The notes beneath the pieces are model-generated. The model was not told the origin of the DNA. It saw only the letters and a program-made list of their open reading frames with translations, and made no database searches. From the NCBI RefSeq assembly GCF_040548735.1, contig NZ_JBEPSD010000001.1, positions 1,612,001 to 1,676,000 on the forward strand: 64,000 nucleotides of DNA, in the 5' to 3' direction. Below, in pieces: positions 28,848 through 38,328 of this stretch (positions within the stretch are counted from its first letter, which is position 1; each line of letters opens with the position of its first letter). The position numbers and the translations under genes are program-made. The DNA comes from Rhodanobacter soli. GTDB lineage: Bacteria > Pseudomonadota > Gammaproteobacteria > Xanthomonadales > Rhodanobacteraceae.

Positions 28848-28877
28848 GGGCTCCGTGCGATGTCGCGCACGGAGCCC
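28848..28877. terminator. Hairpin between convergent bioC and barrel gene
   Basis: A perfect 12-bp stem (arm GGGCTCCGTGCG, 28848-28859/28866-28877) with a 6-nt loop lies between the two convergent stop codons. It has no T-run on either strand. It could serve as a bidirectional transcription barrier. Confidence 0.6.
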
Positions 28878-28883
28878 GGTCGA

Positions 28884-29717
28884 TCAGAAGCTGTACTTCA
28901 GCGACGCACCCGCGCCGTAGTCCGGACTGCCGTCGGCGAAGCCGGCGAGGGCATAGGCCTGCACGCGCAGGCTGTCGTTGAACTTGTGGTTCCAGTAACC
29001 GGTGAGTTCGCTCTGCGAGGCGCCGGTATCGGCGATCCGCTCGCGGTAGTAGTAGTAGGCGCCGATGTTGTCGCTGGCGCCAAGCTTGTAGTCGGCGCCG
29101 ATGTTCGCGTTGAAGCCGTTCTTCAGCTGGATGTACTGCGAGCTGCCGTACTTCATCCAGCCCACGCCGCCGAACGCGGTCCAGTCGCCGCTGACCTTGT
29201 AGGTATCCAGCGAAAGGCCATAGTCGTTCTTGCCGGTACCCAGGCCCTTGTTCTCGTCGGCGGTGCCGAATTTCACCTTGCCGGTAAGATCCAGCCCAAA
29301 CGTGCGGTCGGCGCTGCCGAACAACTCGTAGCCGGCCGACGCCGTGATGTCGCCCAGGCCCGAGGCCGAACCGCTGGCGGCGGTGCCTGGCGCGGGAGTC
29401 GTGCCGCCGCCGTTGCCGCGACCGCGCCCCTTCGGGTTGCCGTTGTTCACCTTGCCCACGCCGGGAATCACGTTGCCCGCACCGCTGATGTTGATGTACG
29501 GCACGGTGAGCTTGAACGTCCAGCGATCGGTCTGGTATGCCGCCGCCACCGGTACCGACCAGATGTCAGTGGTGGTGTCGGTGCCGTACTTGCCGCTGCT
29601 GTAATCGGCGCCCGCCGAAAGGCTGAAGCGGCCGCTGTCCGTCGTGGCGGCATGGGCCACCGGCGCACCGATCAGCAGCAGTCCGCCGACGATCATCCAG
29701 TGTTGTGGGTTACGCAT
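28884..29717 (-). CDS. Outer-membrane beta-barrel protein, unknown function
   Basis: A 277-residue protein with a signal peptide (cleavage near AHAA, residue 24). The rest is amphipathic strands rich in Gly/Tyr/Asn and it ends in ...LKYSF; the terminal Phe is the usual outer-membrane insertion signal. Strand-like segments such as RFSLSAGADYSSGKYG and YYYYRERIADTG fit a barrel of about 12 strands. A Gly/Arg/Asn-rich loop sits near residue 100. AAGGAA precedes the ATG by 7 nt. It lies 87 nt downstream of the secreted-protein gene 29805-30545 on the same strand. The substrate or role is unknown. Confidence 0.8.
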   Translation of the reverse strand: MRNPQHWMIVGGLLLIGAPVAHAATTDSGRFSLSAGADYSSGKYGTDTTTDIWSVPVAAAYQTDRWTFKLTVPYINISGAGNVIPGVGKVNNGNPKGRGRGNGGGTTPAPGTAASGSASGLGDITASAGYELFGSADRTFGLDLTGKVKFGTADENKGLGTGKNDYGLSLDTYKVSGDWTAFGGVGWMKYGSSQYIQLKNGFNANIGADYKLGASDNIGAYYYYRERIADTGASQSELTGYWNHKFNDSLRVQAYALAGFADGSPDYGAGASLKYSF

Positions 29718-29747
29718 GAAAGGTTCCTTGCTGAAAAGAGGATGGCA

Positions 29748-29774
29748 GCAGGCCCGGCATCACACCGGGCCTGC
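29748..29774 (-). terminator. Hairpin between secreted-protein and barrel genes
   Basis: A perfect 10-bp stem (GCAGGCCCGG, 29748-29757/29765-29774) with a 7-nt loop. On the minus strand it is followed shortly by CCTCTTTTC. It could reduce read-through from the upstream gene into the barrel gene. Confidence 0.55.
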
Positions 29775-29804
29775 AGGGACTATCGCGTGTTGATGAAACC
29801 GGAC

Positions 29805-30545
29805 TCAGCCGCCCGGGCGGCCCGCATGGTCGGGATGGTCGGGGCGTTCGGGACGCTCGGGACGATCCGGCCGGCTCGGGCGTTCAGGGCGGTCGACCTT
29901 GGCCACATGCTCGGGCTTGCTCGGACGATCGACGCCATGCACCTTGGCCAACTCGACCTTTTCCACATGCGCGTGCGTGTTTCCGTTCGCGGCGGCACTG
30001 CCGACCGCCTTCGGCGAACGCATCACGTCGCCCAGCTTGAAACCGTCGGCCTTGGCGATCTGTCCCCAGCCCTCGCCAGCGGCGCGCTGGGCCAGCACGC
30101 CGTTCAGATCGATGCTGATGCCGTCAGCCAGCACCAGCGTACCGCCGTTCAGCGCGGCAGCCATCTCGGCTGCCGTCGGGTCGGTGATACCGCTCTTGGC
30201 GAGGGTCGCCTCGGCCAGCGACAGCGCGATCTTCACGTTGCCGTAGCCCATTTGGCCGGTGGCAGGCGTGAACGTGGTGCTCGTCGTGGTTGTGGTGCCA
30301 TCGGCGTTCGTGGTCACGTCGTCGAGCGTGACCGCGGTGCCGTCGCGCAACCCGGTGACGAGCGCCTGCGAATTGGTGTCCGAACCGGCGAAGTCGGCGA
30401 ACTCGGTGCTCAGCCGGGTCGATTCGTTATGGGTGGAGACCGACGTATCCGGCGGCGTGGCTGTCTGCGCCATCACCGGTGCAACGGACAGTGCGCCGAG
30501 TACCGCGAGGCAGATCAGCGTGGATTTCAAATGAGGGGATTTCAT
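29805..30545 (-). CDS. Secreted protein with Arg-Pro-rich tail, unknown function
   Basis: A 246-residue product with a signal peptide ending at VMA-Q (about residue 26). A Thr-rich region (about 55-95) precedes a globular part containing GNVKIALSLAEATLAKSG and AAGEGWGQIAKADGFKLGDVM. The C-terminal 40 residues or so are low-complexity RPERPDRP-type repeats ending in HAGRPGG. I do not recognise a named family. It is the first gene of a likely pair with the barrel protein 28884-29717, so a surface-exposed or periplasmic partner role is reasonable. Confidence 0.75.
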   Translation of the reverse strand: MKSPHLKSTLICLAVLGALSVAPVMAQTATPPDTSVSTHNESTRLSTEFADFAGSDTNSQALVTGLRDGTAVTLDDVTTNADGTTTTTSTTFTPATGQMGYGNVKIALSLAEATLAKSGITDPTAAEMAAALNGGTLVLADGISIDLNGVLAQRAAGEGWGQIAKADGFKLGDVMRSPKAVGSAAANGNTHAHVEKVELAKVHGVDRPSKPEHVAKVDRPERPSRPDRPERPERPDHPDHAGRPGG

Positions 30546-30829
30546 GGGACGGCTCCGAAGGATGCAACGGTGGCGGAATGCCTGGCGAGACGACGCGATG
30601 TGTTTCTTCCATGCCCCTGTGTCCCTTCACATGCGGCGACGTCTCCGCGCGCATCTTTGCGTTACGCATGCACGGCACACAAGCGATGACGACGCGTCCG
30701 TTCAGCATGCATTTCACGCGCTGAACAGTGGCCACCATGGTTTCGTTCGATTGTGTGAACGGCTCGACATTTGCGGCACGTCGCCGCCCGCATCCGGCAG
30801 AGATCGAAACTTCTTGCTCCGCGGTCTGC
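30546..30829. promoter_or_regulatory. Upstream region of the secreted-protein gene
   Basis: 284 nt without a gene, between two minus-strand genes. A 7-bp inverted repeat, GTTCAGC (30700-30706) and GCTGAAC (30720-30726), lies 155-181 nt before the ATG at 30545 and could be an operator. No clear -35/-10 pair stands out. Confidence 0.3.
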
Positions 30830-31411
30830 CTAGCGCTGCCCGCCGTACCGGAAACAACCGACGAGGTGATCGTTGACCATGCCAGTCGCCTGCAGCAGCG
30901 AATAGCAGATGGTGGTGCCGACGAAGCGGAAGCCGCGCTTCTTCAGCGCCTTGCTCATGCGGTCGGACAGTTCCGTGCTGGCCGGCACGTCGGCCTGGCT
31001 GCGCCAGCGGTTGCGCAGCGGCTTGCCGTCGACGAACGACCATAGATAGCCGTCTAGACTGCCGAACTCTTCGATAACGCGGAGTGCGGCAATGGCGTTG
31101 TCGCGGGTGGAGGCGACCTTCAGGCGGTTGCGGATGATGCCGGGATCGAGCAGCAGCTTTTCCAGCTCGCGATCCGTCATCGCGGCGACGCGGGCGATCT
31201 CGAAGTGGTGGAAGGCCTTGCGGTAGTTGTCGCGCTTGGCCAGCACGGTGCGCCAGGACAGACCGGCCTGGGCACCCTCGAGACACAGGAACTCGAACAG
31301 CGCGCGGTCGTCGTGCAGCGGCGTGCCCCACTCGGTGTCGTGGTAGTCGCGCATCAGCGGGTCGCCGTTGGCGGCCCAATGGCAACGTGATGGTTCGGCA
31401 GTCTTGGTCAT
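30830..31411 (-). CDS. tag: DNA-3-methyladenine glycosylase I
   Basis: Base-excision repair enzyme removing 3-methyladenine. It has 193 residues. The zinc ligands of Tag are in place: Cys in SRCHW and His in DYHDTEWG near the N-terminus, and His and Cys in NDHLVGC near the C-terminus. The LSWRTVLAKRDNYRKAF helix-hairpin region matches. It is divergent from the DMT transporter gene with 79 nt between. Confidence 0.94.
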   Translation of the reverse strand: MTKTAEPSRCHWAANGDPLMRDYHDTEWGTPLHDDRALFEFLCLEGAQAGLSWRTVLAKRDNYRKAFHHFEIARVAAMTDRELEKLLLDPGIIRNRLKVASTRDNAIAALRVIEEFGSLDGYLWSFVDGKPLRNRWRSQADVPASTELSDRMSKALKKRGFRFVGTTICYSLLQATGMVNDHLVGCFRYGGQR

Positions 31412-31490
31412 GATCGGCGGATGGTCGTACGGTGCCGCACAACGTAACCGACCCCGCTAGACTTGTCGCCCCACCCCGCTCCGGTTTCCC

Positions 31491-32381
31491 ATGTCGCCCT
31501 CGCCATCACGCGGCGCGTTGTCCGCGCTGCTCGCCACCATCCTGATCTGGGCCTACAGCTGGGTGGTGATGAAACAGGTGCTGGCGTACGCCGGGCCGTT
31601 CCACTTCGCCGCGTTGCGCTACCTGCTCGGCGCCGCCGTGCTGTTCGCCGCGCTGCTGCTGTCGCGGCAATCGCTGCGGCCGCCGCCGTTGCTGCCCACG
31701 CTGCTGATCGGCCTGTGCCAGACCGCCGCGTTCCAGGGGCTGGAGCAATGGGCATTGCTCGACGGCGGCGCCGGCCACGTCGCGCTGCTGGCCTACACCA
31801 TGCCGTTCTGGGCGGTACTGCTGGCGTGGCTGCTGCTGGGCGACCGCCCGACCGCGCGGCACTGGCTGGGGCTGGCGCTGGCCGCAGTCGGATTGCTGTG
31901 CATCATCGAGCCGTGGCATGACATGGGCAGCATCGTGAGCACCACCCTGGCGATCGCCGGCGGCGTCGCCTGGGCAGCCGGCACCGTGCTCAGCAAGCGC
32001 ATGTTCCACCGGCATGCGCCCTCGGTGCTCAACCTCACTGCGTGGCAGATGCTGCTGGGCGGCATGGCGCTCGGCCTCCTCGCGCTGGCGGTGCCGGAGC
32101 GCGCGATCGAGTGGAACTGGGCGTTCATCGGCGGGCTGACCTACAGCGTGCTGCTGGCCTCCAGCCTGGCCTGGTGGCTGTGGTCGATCGTGCTGCAGCG
32201 GCTGTCCACCACCGTCGCCAGCGTCTCCAGCCTCGGCGTGCCGATCGTCAGCGTGCTGCTGGCCTGGCTGATCCTGCACGAGCAGCCCTCGGCGATGGAG
32301 CTGGTCGGCATCGTGTTCGTGCTGCTGGGATTGCTCGCGGTCAGCGGCGTCGGCGCACGCCGCCACCAGGGAGCACGCTGA
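31491..32381 (+). CDS. EamA/DMT-family exporter
   Basis: A 296-residue inner-membrane protein with about ten hydrophobic segments in two EamA repeats (first repeat about 10-140, second about 150-285). Family features include IWAYSWVVMK in helix 1 and SSLGVPIVSVLLAWLILHEQP near the end of repeat 2. Family members export metabolites or amino acids; the substrate is not predictable. It is divergent from tag. Confidence 0.87.
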   Translation: MSPSPSRGALSALLATILIWAYSWVVMKQVLAYAGPFHFAALRYLLGAAVLFAALLLSRQSLRPPPLLPTLLIGLCQTAAFQGLEQWALLDGGAGHVALLAYTMPFWAVLLAWLLLGDRPTARHWLGLALAAVGLLCIIEPWHDMGSIVSTTLAIAGGVAWAAGTVLSKRMFHRHAPSVLNLTAWQMLLGGMALGLLALAVPERAIEWNWAFIGGLTYSVLLASSLAWWLWSIVLQRLSTTVASVSSLGVPIVSVLLAWLILHEQPSAMELVGIVFVLLGLLAVSGVGARRHQGAR

Positions 32382-32447
32382 ACTATTCAGCATCCGGCTT
32401 TCGCGGCGGCGATATGATGAATCGTTGACGGATTCGCCGAGGCGTCG

Positions 32448-33560
32448 ATGTTCGACCTGTCCCAGTGGTGGGCCCATCTGGTCGGCTGGCTGAGCGGCCA
32501 TGCCGTCGTGCCCCTGCTGGATGCGCTGCACCTGGGCGGATTGAGCGGCAACCCCGACGACATCGCCGCCTCGCTGCTGATCGCCACGCTGCAGGTGGGC
32601 ATCATCGGGCTGGTCTTCCGTCCGCTGGAAACCTGGTTTCCCGCCGAGCGGTGGAGCGACCGCCGGCTGACCCGGGTCGACCGCAACTACACGCTGCTGA
32701 TGCTGCTGGGCATCTTCCCGCTGTTCACCTACCTGGTGCTCATGCCGTTCAGCCATCTGCTCGGCGGTGGCGGCGATGCCGTCGATACCGGCACCGGTTC
32801 GGCGCTGGCGCTGACGCACTGGGTGCCGTGGCTCGACCAGCATCCCTACGTGCTGTTTGCCGTCTACTACGTGATCTACGACTTCGTGTACTACTGGATG
32901 CACCGCACCCAGCACGCGATCCCGTGGTGGTGGGCGCTGCACAGCATGCACCACAGCACGCGCCAGATGAGTTGCTGGACCAACGACCGCGGCAGCCTGG
33001 TCGACGGCTTTCTGCAGTCGATGATCCTCGCCACGGTGGGCCTGGCGATCGGCGTGGACCCGGACGAATTCGCCTGGCTGATGCTGATCGGCGAACTGGT
33101 GCAAAACTTCTCGCACACGAACGTGCGGCTGGGCTTCGGCCGCGTGTTCGACCGCATCTTCGTCGCCCCGAAGTTCCATCGCCTGCACCACATGCTGGTC
33201 GATCCCGAGCGGCCGACGCTGCACAACTGCAACTACGGCCAGGTCCTCTCGGTGTGGGACGTGCTATTCGGCACGGCGCTGTACGGCGAGCCGCCGCGAC
33301 CGACCGGCGTGGGCGACCCGATCGTCGACGCCGACAACGACCACGGCCTGGTCGGATTGCATTGGGCCGCACTGAAACGTTTCTGGGTCGCCGTGCACCA
33401 GCCCGCCGGCTGGCGGCCGGGAGAAGTGGCCTTCGGCGCGGATTACACGCCGATCCCGGTCGGCCAGCTCGACCTGCACACCCTCGCGCGGCATGCGCCG
33501 GCCGTCACCCTCGACGCGCCGGCCAGCGACAACGCCATGGCGGAATCCGCGCCGGGCTGA
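32448..33560 (+). CDS. Sterol desaturase / fatty acid hydroxylase family protein
   Basis: A 370-residue membrane protein with the di-iron histidine boxes of the family: HRTQH, HSMHH and HRLHH. Four or so hydrophobic segments surround them. Members hydroxylate or desaturate lipids using oxygen. The bacterial substrate is usually unknown and sterol chemistry should not be assumed. GAGGCG lies upstream of the ATG. It is convergent with the dehydratase gene, 13 nt between stops. Confidence 0.85.
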   Translation: MFDLSQWWAHLVGWLSGHAVVPLLDALHLGGLSGNPDDIAASLLIATLQVGIIGLVFRPLETWFPAERWSDRRLTRVDRNYTLLMLLGIFPLFTYLVLMPFSHLLGGGGDAVDTGTGSALALTHWVPWLDQHPYVLFAVYYVIYDFVYYWMHRTQHAIPWWWALHSMHHSTRQMSCWTNDRGSLVDGFLQSMILATVGLAIGVDPDEFAWLMLIGELVQNFSHTNVRLGFGRVFDRIFVAPKFHRLHHMLVDPERPTLHNCNYGQVLSVWDVLFGTALYGEPPRPTGVGDPIVDADNDHGLVGLHWAALKRFWVAVHQPAGWRPGEVAFGADYTPIPVGQLDLHTLARHAPAVTLDAPASDNAMAESAPG

Positions 33561-33573
33561 TCCGCCCGCGGGT

Positions 33574-34521
33574 TCACCAGGGCAGGGCCTGCAGGTCCAC
33601 GTTGCCGCCGGTGAGCACCACGCCGACGCGCCGGCCGGCAAAGCGCTGCGGCTGCTTGAGGATCGCCGCCAGCACGGTGGCGCTGGACACTTCCACCACC
33701 TGCTTCAGCTCCGTCCACAGCAGCCGCATCGCGGCGATGGTCTCAGCGTCGCTGACCGTAATCACTTCCACGTGGTGCGTGCGCAGCGCGTCGAGGTTGC
33801 GCTCGCCCACCAGCGCGCGCAGGCCGTCGCAGACCGTGTCGGGCACCACCGTGGTGACCCGCGTGCCGTGCGCCAGCGATTGCGCCGCGTCGTCGGCGCC
33901 CAGCGGCTCGGCACCGAACAGGCTCAAGGCCGGGTTCATCGCATGCGCGGCGATCGCCACGCCGCTGGCCAAGCCGCCGCCGCCGACCGGCGTGATCAGC
34001 GCATCCAGCCCGGGCGCCTGCTGCAGAAGTTCCAGCACCAGCGTGCCCTGCCCGGCCATCACCCGGGTATCGGCATACGGATGCACCAGCTCCGCGCCGG
34101 TGGCGCGCTGCACCTCGGCGCACATCGCCTCGCGCGCGGCCTGGGTCGGCGCGCAGCGATGCAGGATCGCGCCGGCGCGTTCGATCGCCTCGAGCTTGGC
34201 GCGCACCGCGCCTTCCGGCACCACCACGTGCGCAGCGATGCCGCGCGTGGCGGCGGCCAGCGCCAGCGCGTTGCCGTGGTTGCCGGAGGAATGCGTGACC
34301 ACGCCGCGCGCGGCCTGCTCGTCGCTGAGCGACCACACCGCGTTGCAGGCGCCACGGAACTTGAACGCGCCGCCGCGCTGCAGGTGTTCCGCCTTGAAGT
34401 GCAGCTCGGCACCGGCCAGCGCATCCAGCGCCGCGCTGCGCAACACCGGGGTCACCCGCGCGTGCGGCGCGATGCGCGCGGCGGCGTCGCGGACCTGTTC
34501 GAAACTGGGCAATGCATTCAT
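33574..34521 (-). CDS. PLP-dependent threonine/serine dehydratase-like enzyme
   Basis: A 315-residue fold-type II PLP enzyme. The lysine is in AFKFRGACN, followed by SSGNHGNALA and the glycine loop VGGGGLASG. There is no ACT domain, so it differs from the biosynthetic IlvA in this window. Catabolic threonine dehydratase, serine racemase or hydroxyaspartate dehydratase activities all use this architecture and cannot be separated here. The ATG overlaps the upstream epimerase stop by one base (TGATG), so the two are cotranslated. Confidence 0.85.
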   Translation of the reverse strand: MNALPSFEQVRDAAARIAPHARVTPVLRSAALDALAGAELHFKAEHLQRGGAFKFRGACNAVWSLSDEQAARGVVTHSSGNHGNALALAAATRGIAAHVVVPEGAVRAKLEAIERAGAILHRCAPTQAAREAMCAEVQRATGAELVHPYADTRVMAGQGTLVLELLQQAPGLDALITPVGGGGLASGVAIAAHAMNPALSLFGAEPLGADDAAQSLAHGTRVTTVVPDTVCDGLRALVGERNLDALRTHHVEVITVSDAETIAAMRLLWTELKQVVEVSSATVLAAILKQPQRFAGRRVGVVLTGGNVDLQALPW

Positions 34522-35522
34522 CACGATTCGATCTCCACACCACAACGGAAACGGCGTTCGGCACCGGGCTCCAGGCGCACCGCCTCGGCGCACTCGGGCC
34601 GGTTGAACGCATCGGCCATGCATTCCATCGGCTCCAGCGCGACCGCACGGCGCGCATCGCGGCTCACCGTGTCGGCGGTGAACGCGTGCATCACGCCGGA
34701 TTCCTGCCAGACCGCGATGCCGAAACCGCTGGCCGGATCGCGCAGGCGGGTGCGGATGCGGCCGTCGGCGTCCGCCTCCAGGTCGGTATAGCCCTGGTCG
34801 AGGATGCTGTCGCCGATCCGCCGTGGTTCGCGGAAATCCAGCGCCGGCGCATCGTCCAGTGCCACGTACGCCTCCGTCCCGGCCAGCGCGATCAGGTCGG
34901 CGCCGGTGCGGATCAGGGTCTGCGCGGGAATCTGCAGCTGCCAGCCATCGACCTCGCCCGCGGCCACGCGGAAATACGGATGCCAACCGAAGAAGCACGG
35001 CGCCGCGCTGTCGCCGACGTTGCGCATGCGCGCTTCCAGGGTGAGGCCGCCGGCATCCAGGGTGTACGTCACGGCGAGGTCGATCGCGTGCGGATAACCC
35101 GGCTGCGGACGGATCGCGGACGTGGCCAGGGTGACTTGCGCGCTGCTGTCGTCGGCGCTCAAGGCGGCGATGTCGAAATCCGCGTCGCGCACGAAACCAT
35201 GCCGGCTGGCGCGCGCGGCGCCGGCGACGCCGGGCTGCAGGTCCTGCGGCTGGCCGTCGAAGCGGTAACGCGCATCGGCGATCCGCCCGGCGAACGGCAC
35301 CATGATCGCGAAGCGCGAACCGGGACGCGCGGCCACTTCGGCCGCGTCGCGATAACCATCGGCGAGGTCGCGCGCGGCACCGGCGAAAACCACCTCGAAG
35401 CCGAGCAGGGCCGCACCATGCCGCGCGATGCGGATTCGCCGACTGCCGTCGGCATCGGCCAGCACCACGATGTCCTGCCCGCCGAGGCGGCTGCGCCCGG
35501 CGGCATATCGCGTCGCACTCAC
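34521..35522 (-). CDS. Aldose 1-epimerase family protein
   Basis: A 333-residue GalM-like protein that would interconvert sugar anomers. FAIMVPFAGRIADARY and CFFGWHPYFRV carry the conserved Arg and His of the family, and YTDLEADADGR lies further on. The start is a GTG at 35522, preceded by AGGAGAA at 5 nt; longer in-frame starts up to 35609 would run toward the pepN promoter region and lack a ribosome site. It is divergent from pepN and overlaps the dehydratase gene by one base. Confidence 0.85.
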   Translation of the reverse strand: MSATRYAAGRSRLGGQDIVVLADADGSRRIRIARHGAALLGFEVVFAGAARDLADGYRDAAEVAARPGSRFAIMVPFAGRIADARYRFDGQPQDLQPGVAGAARASRHGFVRDADFDIAALSADDSSAQVTLATSAIRPQPGYPHAIDLAVTYTLDAGGLTLEARMRNVGDSAAPCFFGWHPYFRVAAGEVDGWQLQIPAQTLIRTGADLIALAGTEAYVALDDAPALDFREPRRIGDSILDQGYTDLEADADGRIRTRLRDPASGFGIAVWQESGVMHAFTADTVSRDARRAVALEPMECMADAFNRPECAEAVRLEPGAERRFRCGVEIES

Positions 35523-35591
35523 GGGGGTTCTCCTGCCGTTGAAACACCCCATGTTAACCTGAACAGTCCCCATCCCCGTCGTCGTTCTCCC

Positions 35592-38243
35592 ATGCACGCA
35601 CTCCCTCAACAGCCTTCAGCGTCGATCCGCCTCAGCGACTACCGCGCGCCCGCCTGGCGGGTGGAGACCGTCGAGCTGGATTTCGACCTCGGCATCGACG
35701 CCAGCGAAGTGACCGCTGGCCTGCTGCTGCGGCGCGACCCCGCGCAGGACGCGCCGCTGCGACTGGACGGCGAGAACCTGCAGCTGCTGTCGATCAGGCT
35801 GGACGGTCGGCAGCTGCCCGCCACGGCGTACCGCTACGCCGGCAACGTGCTGGAAGTCGACGGCGCCCGCGACGGCAGCGTGCTGGAAACCCGCGTGCGG
35901 CTGCGCCCGGCCGCGAACACCGCGCTGGAAGGCCTGTACCTGTCCGGCTCGCGCGAGGCCGGCTTCCTGCTGACCCAGTGCGAGGCCGAGGGTTTTCGCC
36001 ACATTACCTTCTTCCCCGACCGGCCCGACGTACTGTCCAGCTACACGGTCACCCTGCGCGCCGACCGCGCGCGCTTTCCGGTGCTGCTGGCCGGCGGCAA
36101 CCCGGACGGCGCCGGCGAGCTGGAGGGCGGCCGGCACTGGGCGCGCTTCATCGACCCGCATCCGAAGCCGAGCTATTTGTTCGCCCTGGTCGCCGGACGG
36201 CTGGAAAAGATCGAGCGCGACTACGTCACCGCCGACGGCCGCGCCGTGCAGCTGAAGATCTGGGCCGAGGCGGACGCGATCGACCGTTGCCACTACGCGA
36301 TGGACGCGCTGGAACGTTCGATGCGCTGGGACGAACAGGCCTACGGCTGCAACTACGACCTGGATGTGTTCCACGTCGTCGCCACCCATGACTTCAACAT
36401 GGGCGCGATGGAGAACAAGGGCCTCAACATCTTCAACGCGAAGTGCCTGCTGGCCGAACCGGACTCGACCACCGACGACGAGTACCGCCACGTCGAGGCG
36501 GTGGTGGCGCACGAGTACTTCCACAACTGGAGCGGCAACCGCGTCACCTGCCGCGACTGGTTCCAGCTGTCGCTGAAGGAAGGGCTGACCGTGTTCCGCG
36601 AGCAGAGCTTCTCGGCCGACATGAACTCGGCGCCGCTGAAGCGCATCGAGGACGTCGCCCTGCTGCGCCGCGCGCAGTTCCCCGAGGACGCCGGCCCGCT
36701 GGCGCATCCGGTGCGCCCGGCGCAGTACAGCGAGATCAACAATTTCTACACCGCCACCGTCTACGAGAAAGGCGCCGAGCTGGTGCGCATGCTGGCCGGC
36801 GCGCTGGGCCGGGATGGCTTCCGCCGCGGCATGGACCGCTACTTCGCGCGCAACGACGGCCGCGCCGCCACGATCGAGGATTTCCTCGCCGCGCTGGGCG
36901 AGGCGAACCGTACCGACCTCACGCCCTACCTCGCCTGGTACGGCCAGGCCGGCACGCCGCGGCTGAAGGCGCACGGCCATTACGATGCGGCCAGGCACGA
37001 GTACACCCTGACCCTGGCCCAGCACATGCCGGGCAACCACGGCACGGAAGCCCGGCCACCGTTGCCGATCCCGGTCAAGCTGGCGCTGTTCACACCCCAC
37101 GGCGACATGCTGCCGCTGCATCTGGACGGCCAGACGTCCAAAACGGGCAACGAGCTCGTGGTGGTGCTGGCCCAGGCCGAGCAGAACTTCGTTTTCACCA
37201 ATGTCGCTACTGCGCCGGTACCCTCGCTGCTGCGCGGGTTTTCCGCGCCGGTGATCCTGGAATGCGACTACACGCCGGACGAGCTGGCGTTGCTGCTGGC
37301 CCACGACGTCGACGGCTTCAACCGCTGGGAGGCCGGCCAGCAACTCGCCGCGCGCGCCTACGAGGACTTGCGCGACGGCACCGCTGCCATCGCCCTGCAA
37401 GCCTGGTGCGATGCGCTGGCCAAGCTGTTCGACAACGCCGCCATCGACGACGCGCTGCTGGCCGACCTGCTGACGCCGCCGGGCGAGGTCGAACTGGCCG
37501 AGCGCGAAAGCGCGATCGATCCGCAGCGCATCCACAGCCTGCGCCAGACGCTGCAGCAGCGGCTGGCGGAGCGGCTGGGCGCCCTCGCCCTGCGCCAGCG
37601 TTACGCGGCGCTGGTTGCGCATACCACGATCGAACTCGATGCGATCAGCCAGGCACGTCGCCGGCTCAAGCGCCGCGTGCTGGAGCTGCTGGCGCTGCTC
37701 GACCACGACGGCGCCTGCGAACTGGCGGCCGGACAGTACCGTGACGCGCCCGGCATGACCGACCGTCTCGCCGCGCTGGCCGTACTGGTGCGAAACGATG
37801 CCGCACAAGTTGGCGCGGCGCTGCACGACTATCGCGAACGCCATGCCGACAACGCGCTGGCGCTGGACAAGTGGTTCGCGGTGCAGGCGCAGCTGCCGGG
37901 CGAACCCGCGCTGGATCGCGTGCGCGCACTGGAGCACGATGCCGCGTTCACGCTGAAGAACCCGAACCGGGTGCAGTCGCTACTGGGCGCCTTCGTGCGC
38001 AACAACCCCAGCGGTTTCCACCGCCTCGACGGCGCCGGCTACCGGCTGCTGGCCGAACGGCTGGTGGCGCTGGATGCGTTGAACCCGCAAGTCGCGGCAC
38101 GCCTGGCCACGGCATTCAACGGCTGGCAGCGCCTGGAACCGCAGCGGCGCGAGGCCGCGCGTGCGGCGATCGTGGAACTGGCCGGGCATCGCGGGCTTTC
38201 CCGCAACCTGGCCGAAATCATCGGCAGCGTGCTGAACCACTGA
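35592..38243 (+). CDS. pepN: Aminopeptidase N
   Basis: M1-family zinc aminopeptidase acting in cytosolic peptide turnover. It has 883 residues, close to the 870 of E. coli PepN. GAMENKG forms the exopeptidase site, and HEYFHNW with the downstream Glu in LKEGLTVFREQ supplies the zinc ligands. The C-terminal DUF3458-type helical domain is complete. No clear Shine-Dalgarno precedes the ATG. It is followed by a hairpin at 38285-38312. Confidence 0.96.
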   Translation: MHALPQQPSASIRLSDYRAPAWRVETVELDFDLGIDASEVTAGLLLRRDPAQDAPLRLDGENLQLLSIRLDGRQLPATAYRYAGNVLEVDGARDGSVLETRVRLRPAANTALEGLYLSGSREAGFLLTQCEAEGFRHITFFPDRPDVLSSYTVTLRADRARFPVLLAGGNPDGAGELEGGRHWARFIDPHPKPSYLFALVAGRLEKIERDYVTADGRAVQLKIWAEADAIDRCHYAMDALERSMRWDEQAYGCNYDLDVFHVVATHDFNMGAMENKGLNIFNAKCLLAEPDSTTDDEYRHVEAVVAHEYFHNWSGNRVTCRDWFQLSLKEGLTVFREQSFSADMNSAPLKRIEDVALLRRAQFPEDAGPLAHPVRPAQYSEINNFYTATVYEKGAELVRMLAGALGRDGFRRGMDRYFARNDGRAATIEDFLAALGEANRTDLTPYLAWYGQAGTPRLKAHGHYDAARHEYTLTLAQHMPGNHGTEARPPLPIPVKLALFTPHGDMLPLHLDGQTSKTGNELVVVLAQAEQNFVFTNVATAPVPSLLRGFSAPVILECDYTPDELALLLAHDVDGFNRWEAGQQLAARAYEDLRDGTAAIALQAWCDALAKLFDNAAIDDALLADLLTPPGEVELAERESAIDPQRIHSLRQTLQQRLAERLGALALRQRYAALVAHTTIELDAISQARRRLKRRVLELLALLDHDGACELAAGQYRDAPGMTDRLAALAVLVRNDAAQVGAALHDYRERHADNALALDKWFAVQAQLPGEPALDRVRALEHDAAFTLKNPNRVQSLLGAFVRNNPSGFHRLDGAGYRLLAERLVALDALNPQVAARLATAFNGWQRLEPQRREAARAAIVELAGHRGLSRNLAEIIGSVLNH

Positions 38244-38284
38244 TCGAACGCGGCGGCATTGAGCCTGTTCCGCGTAGTCGCCTG

Positions 38285-38312
38285 GTGTGCGTAGCGGTAT
38301 CGCCACGCACAC
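38285..38312. terminator. Hairpin after pepN
   Basis: GTGTGCGT (38285-38292) pairs with ACGCACAC (38305-38312), with three further GCG/CGC pairs inside. It lies between pepN and the convergent small ORF. It has no T-run. Confidence 0.5.
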
Positions 38313-38328
38313 GGGCGGGATGTTTCAT

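Noticed and set aside
34512..35591. N-terminal extension of pepN by 360 codons
   Set aside because: The extra part is antisense to the epimerase-like gene. PepN similarity and the normal length start at 35592.
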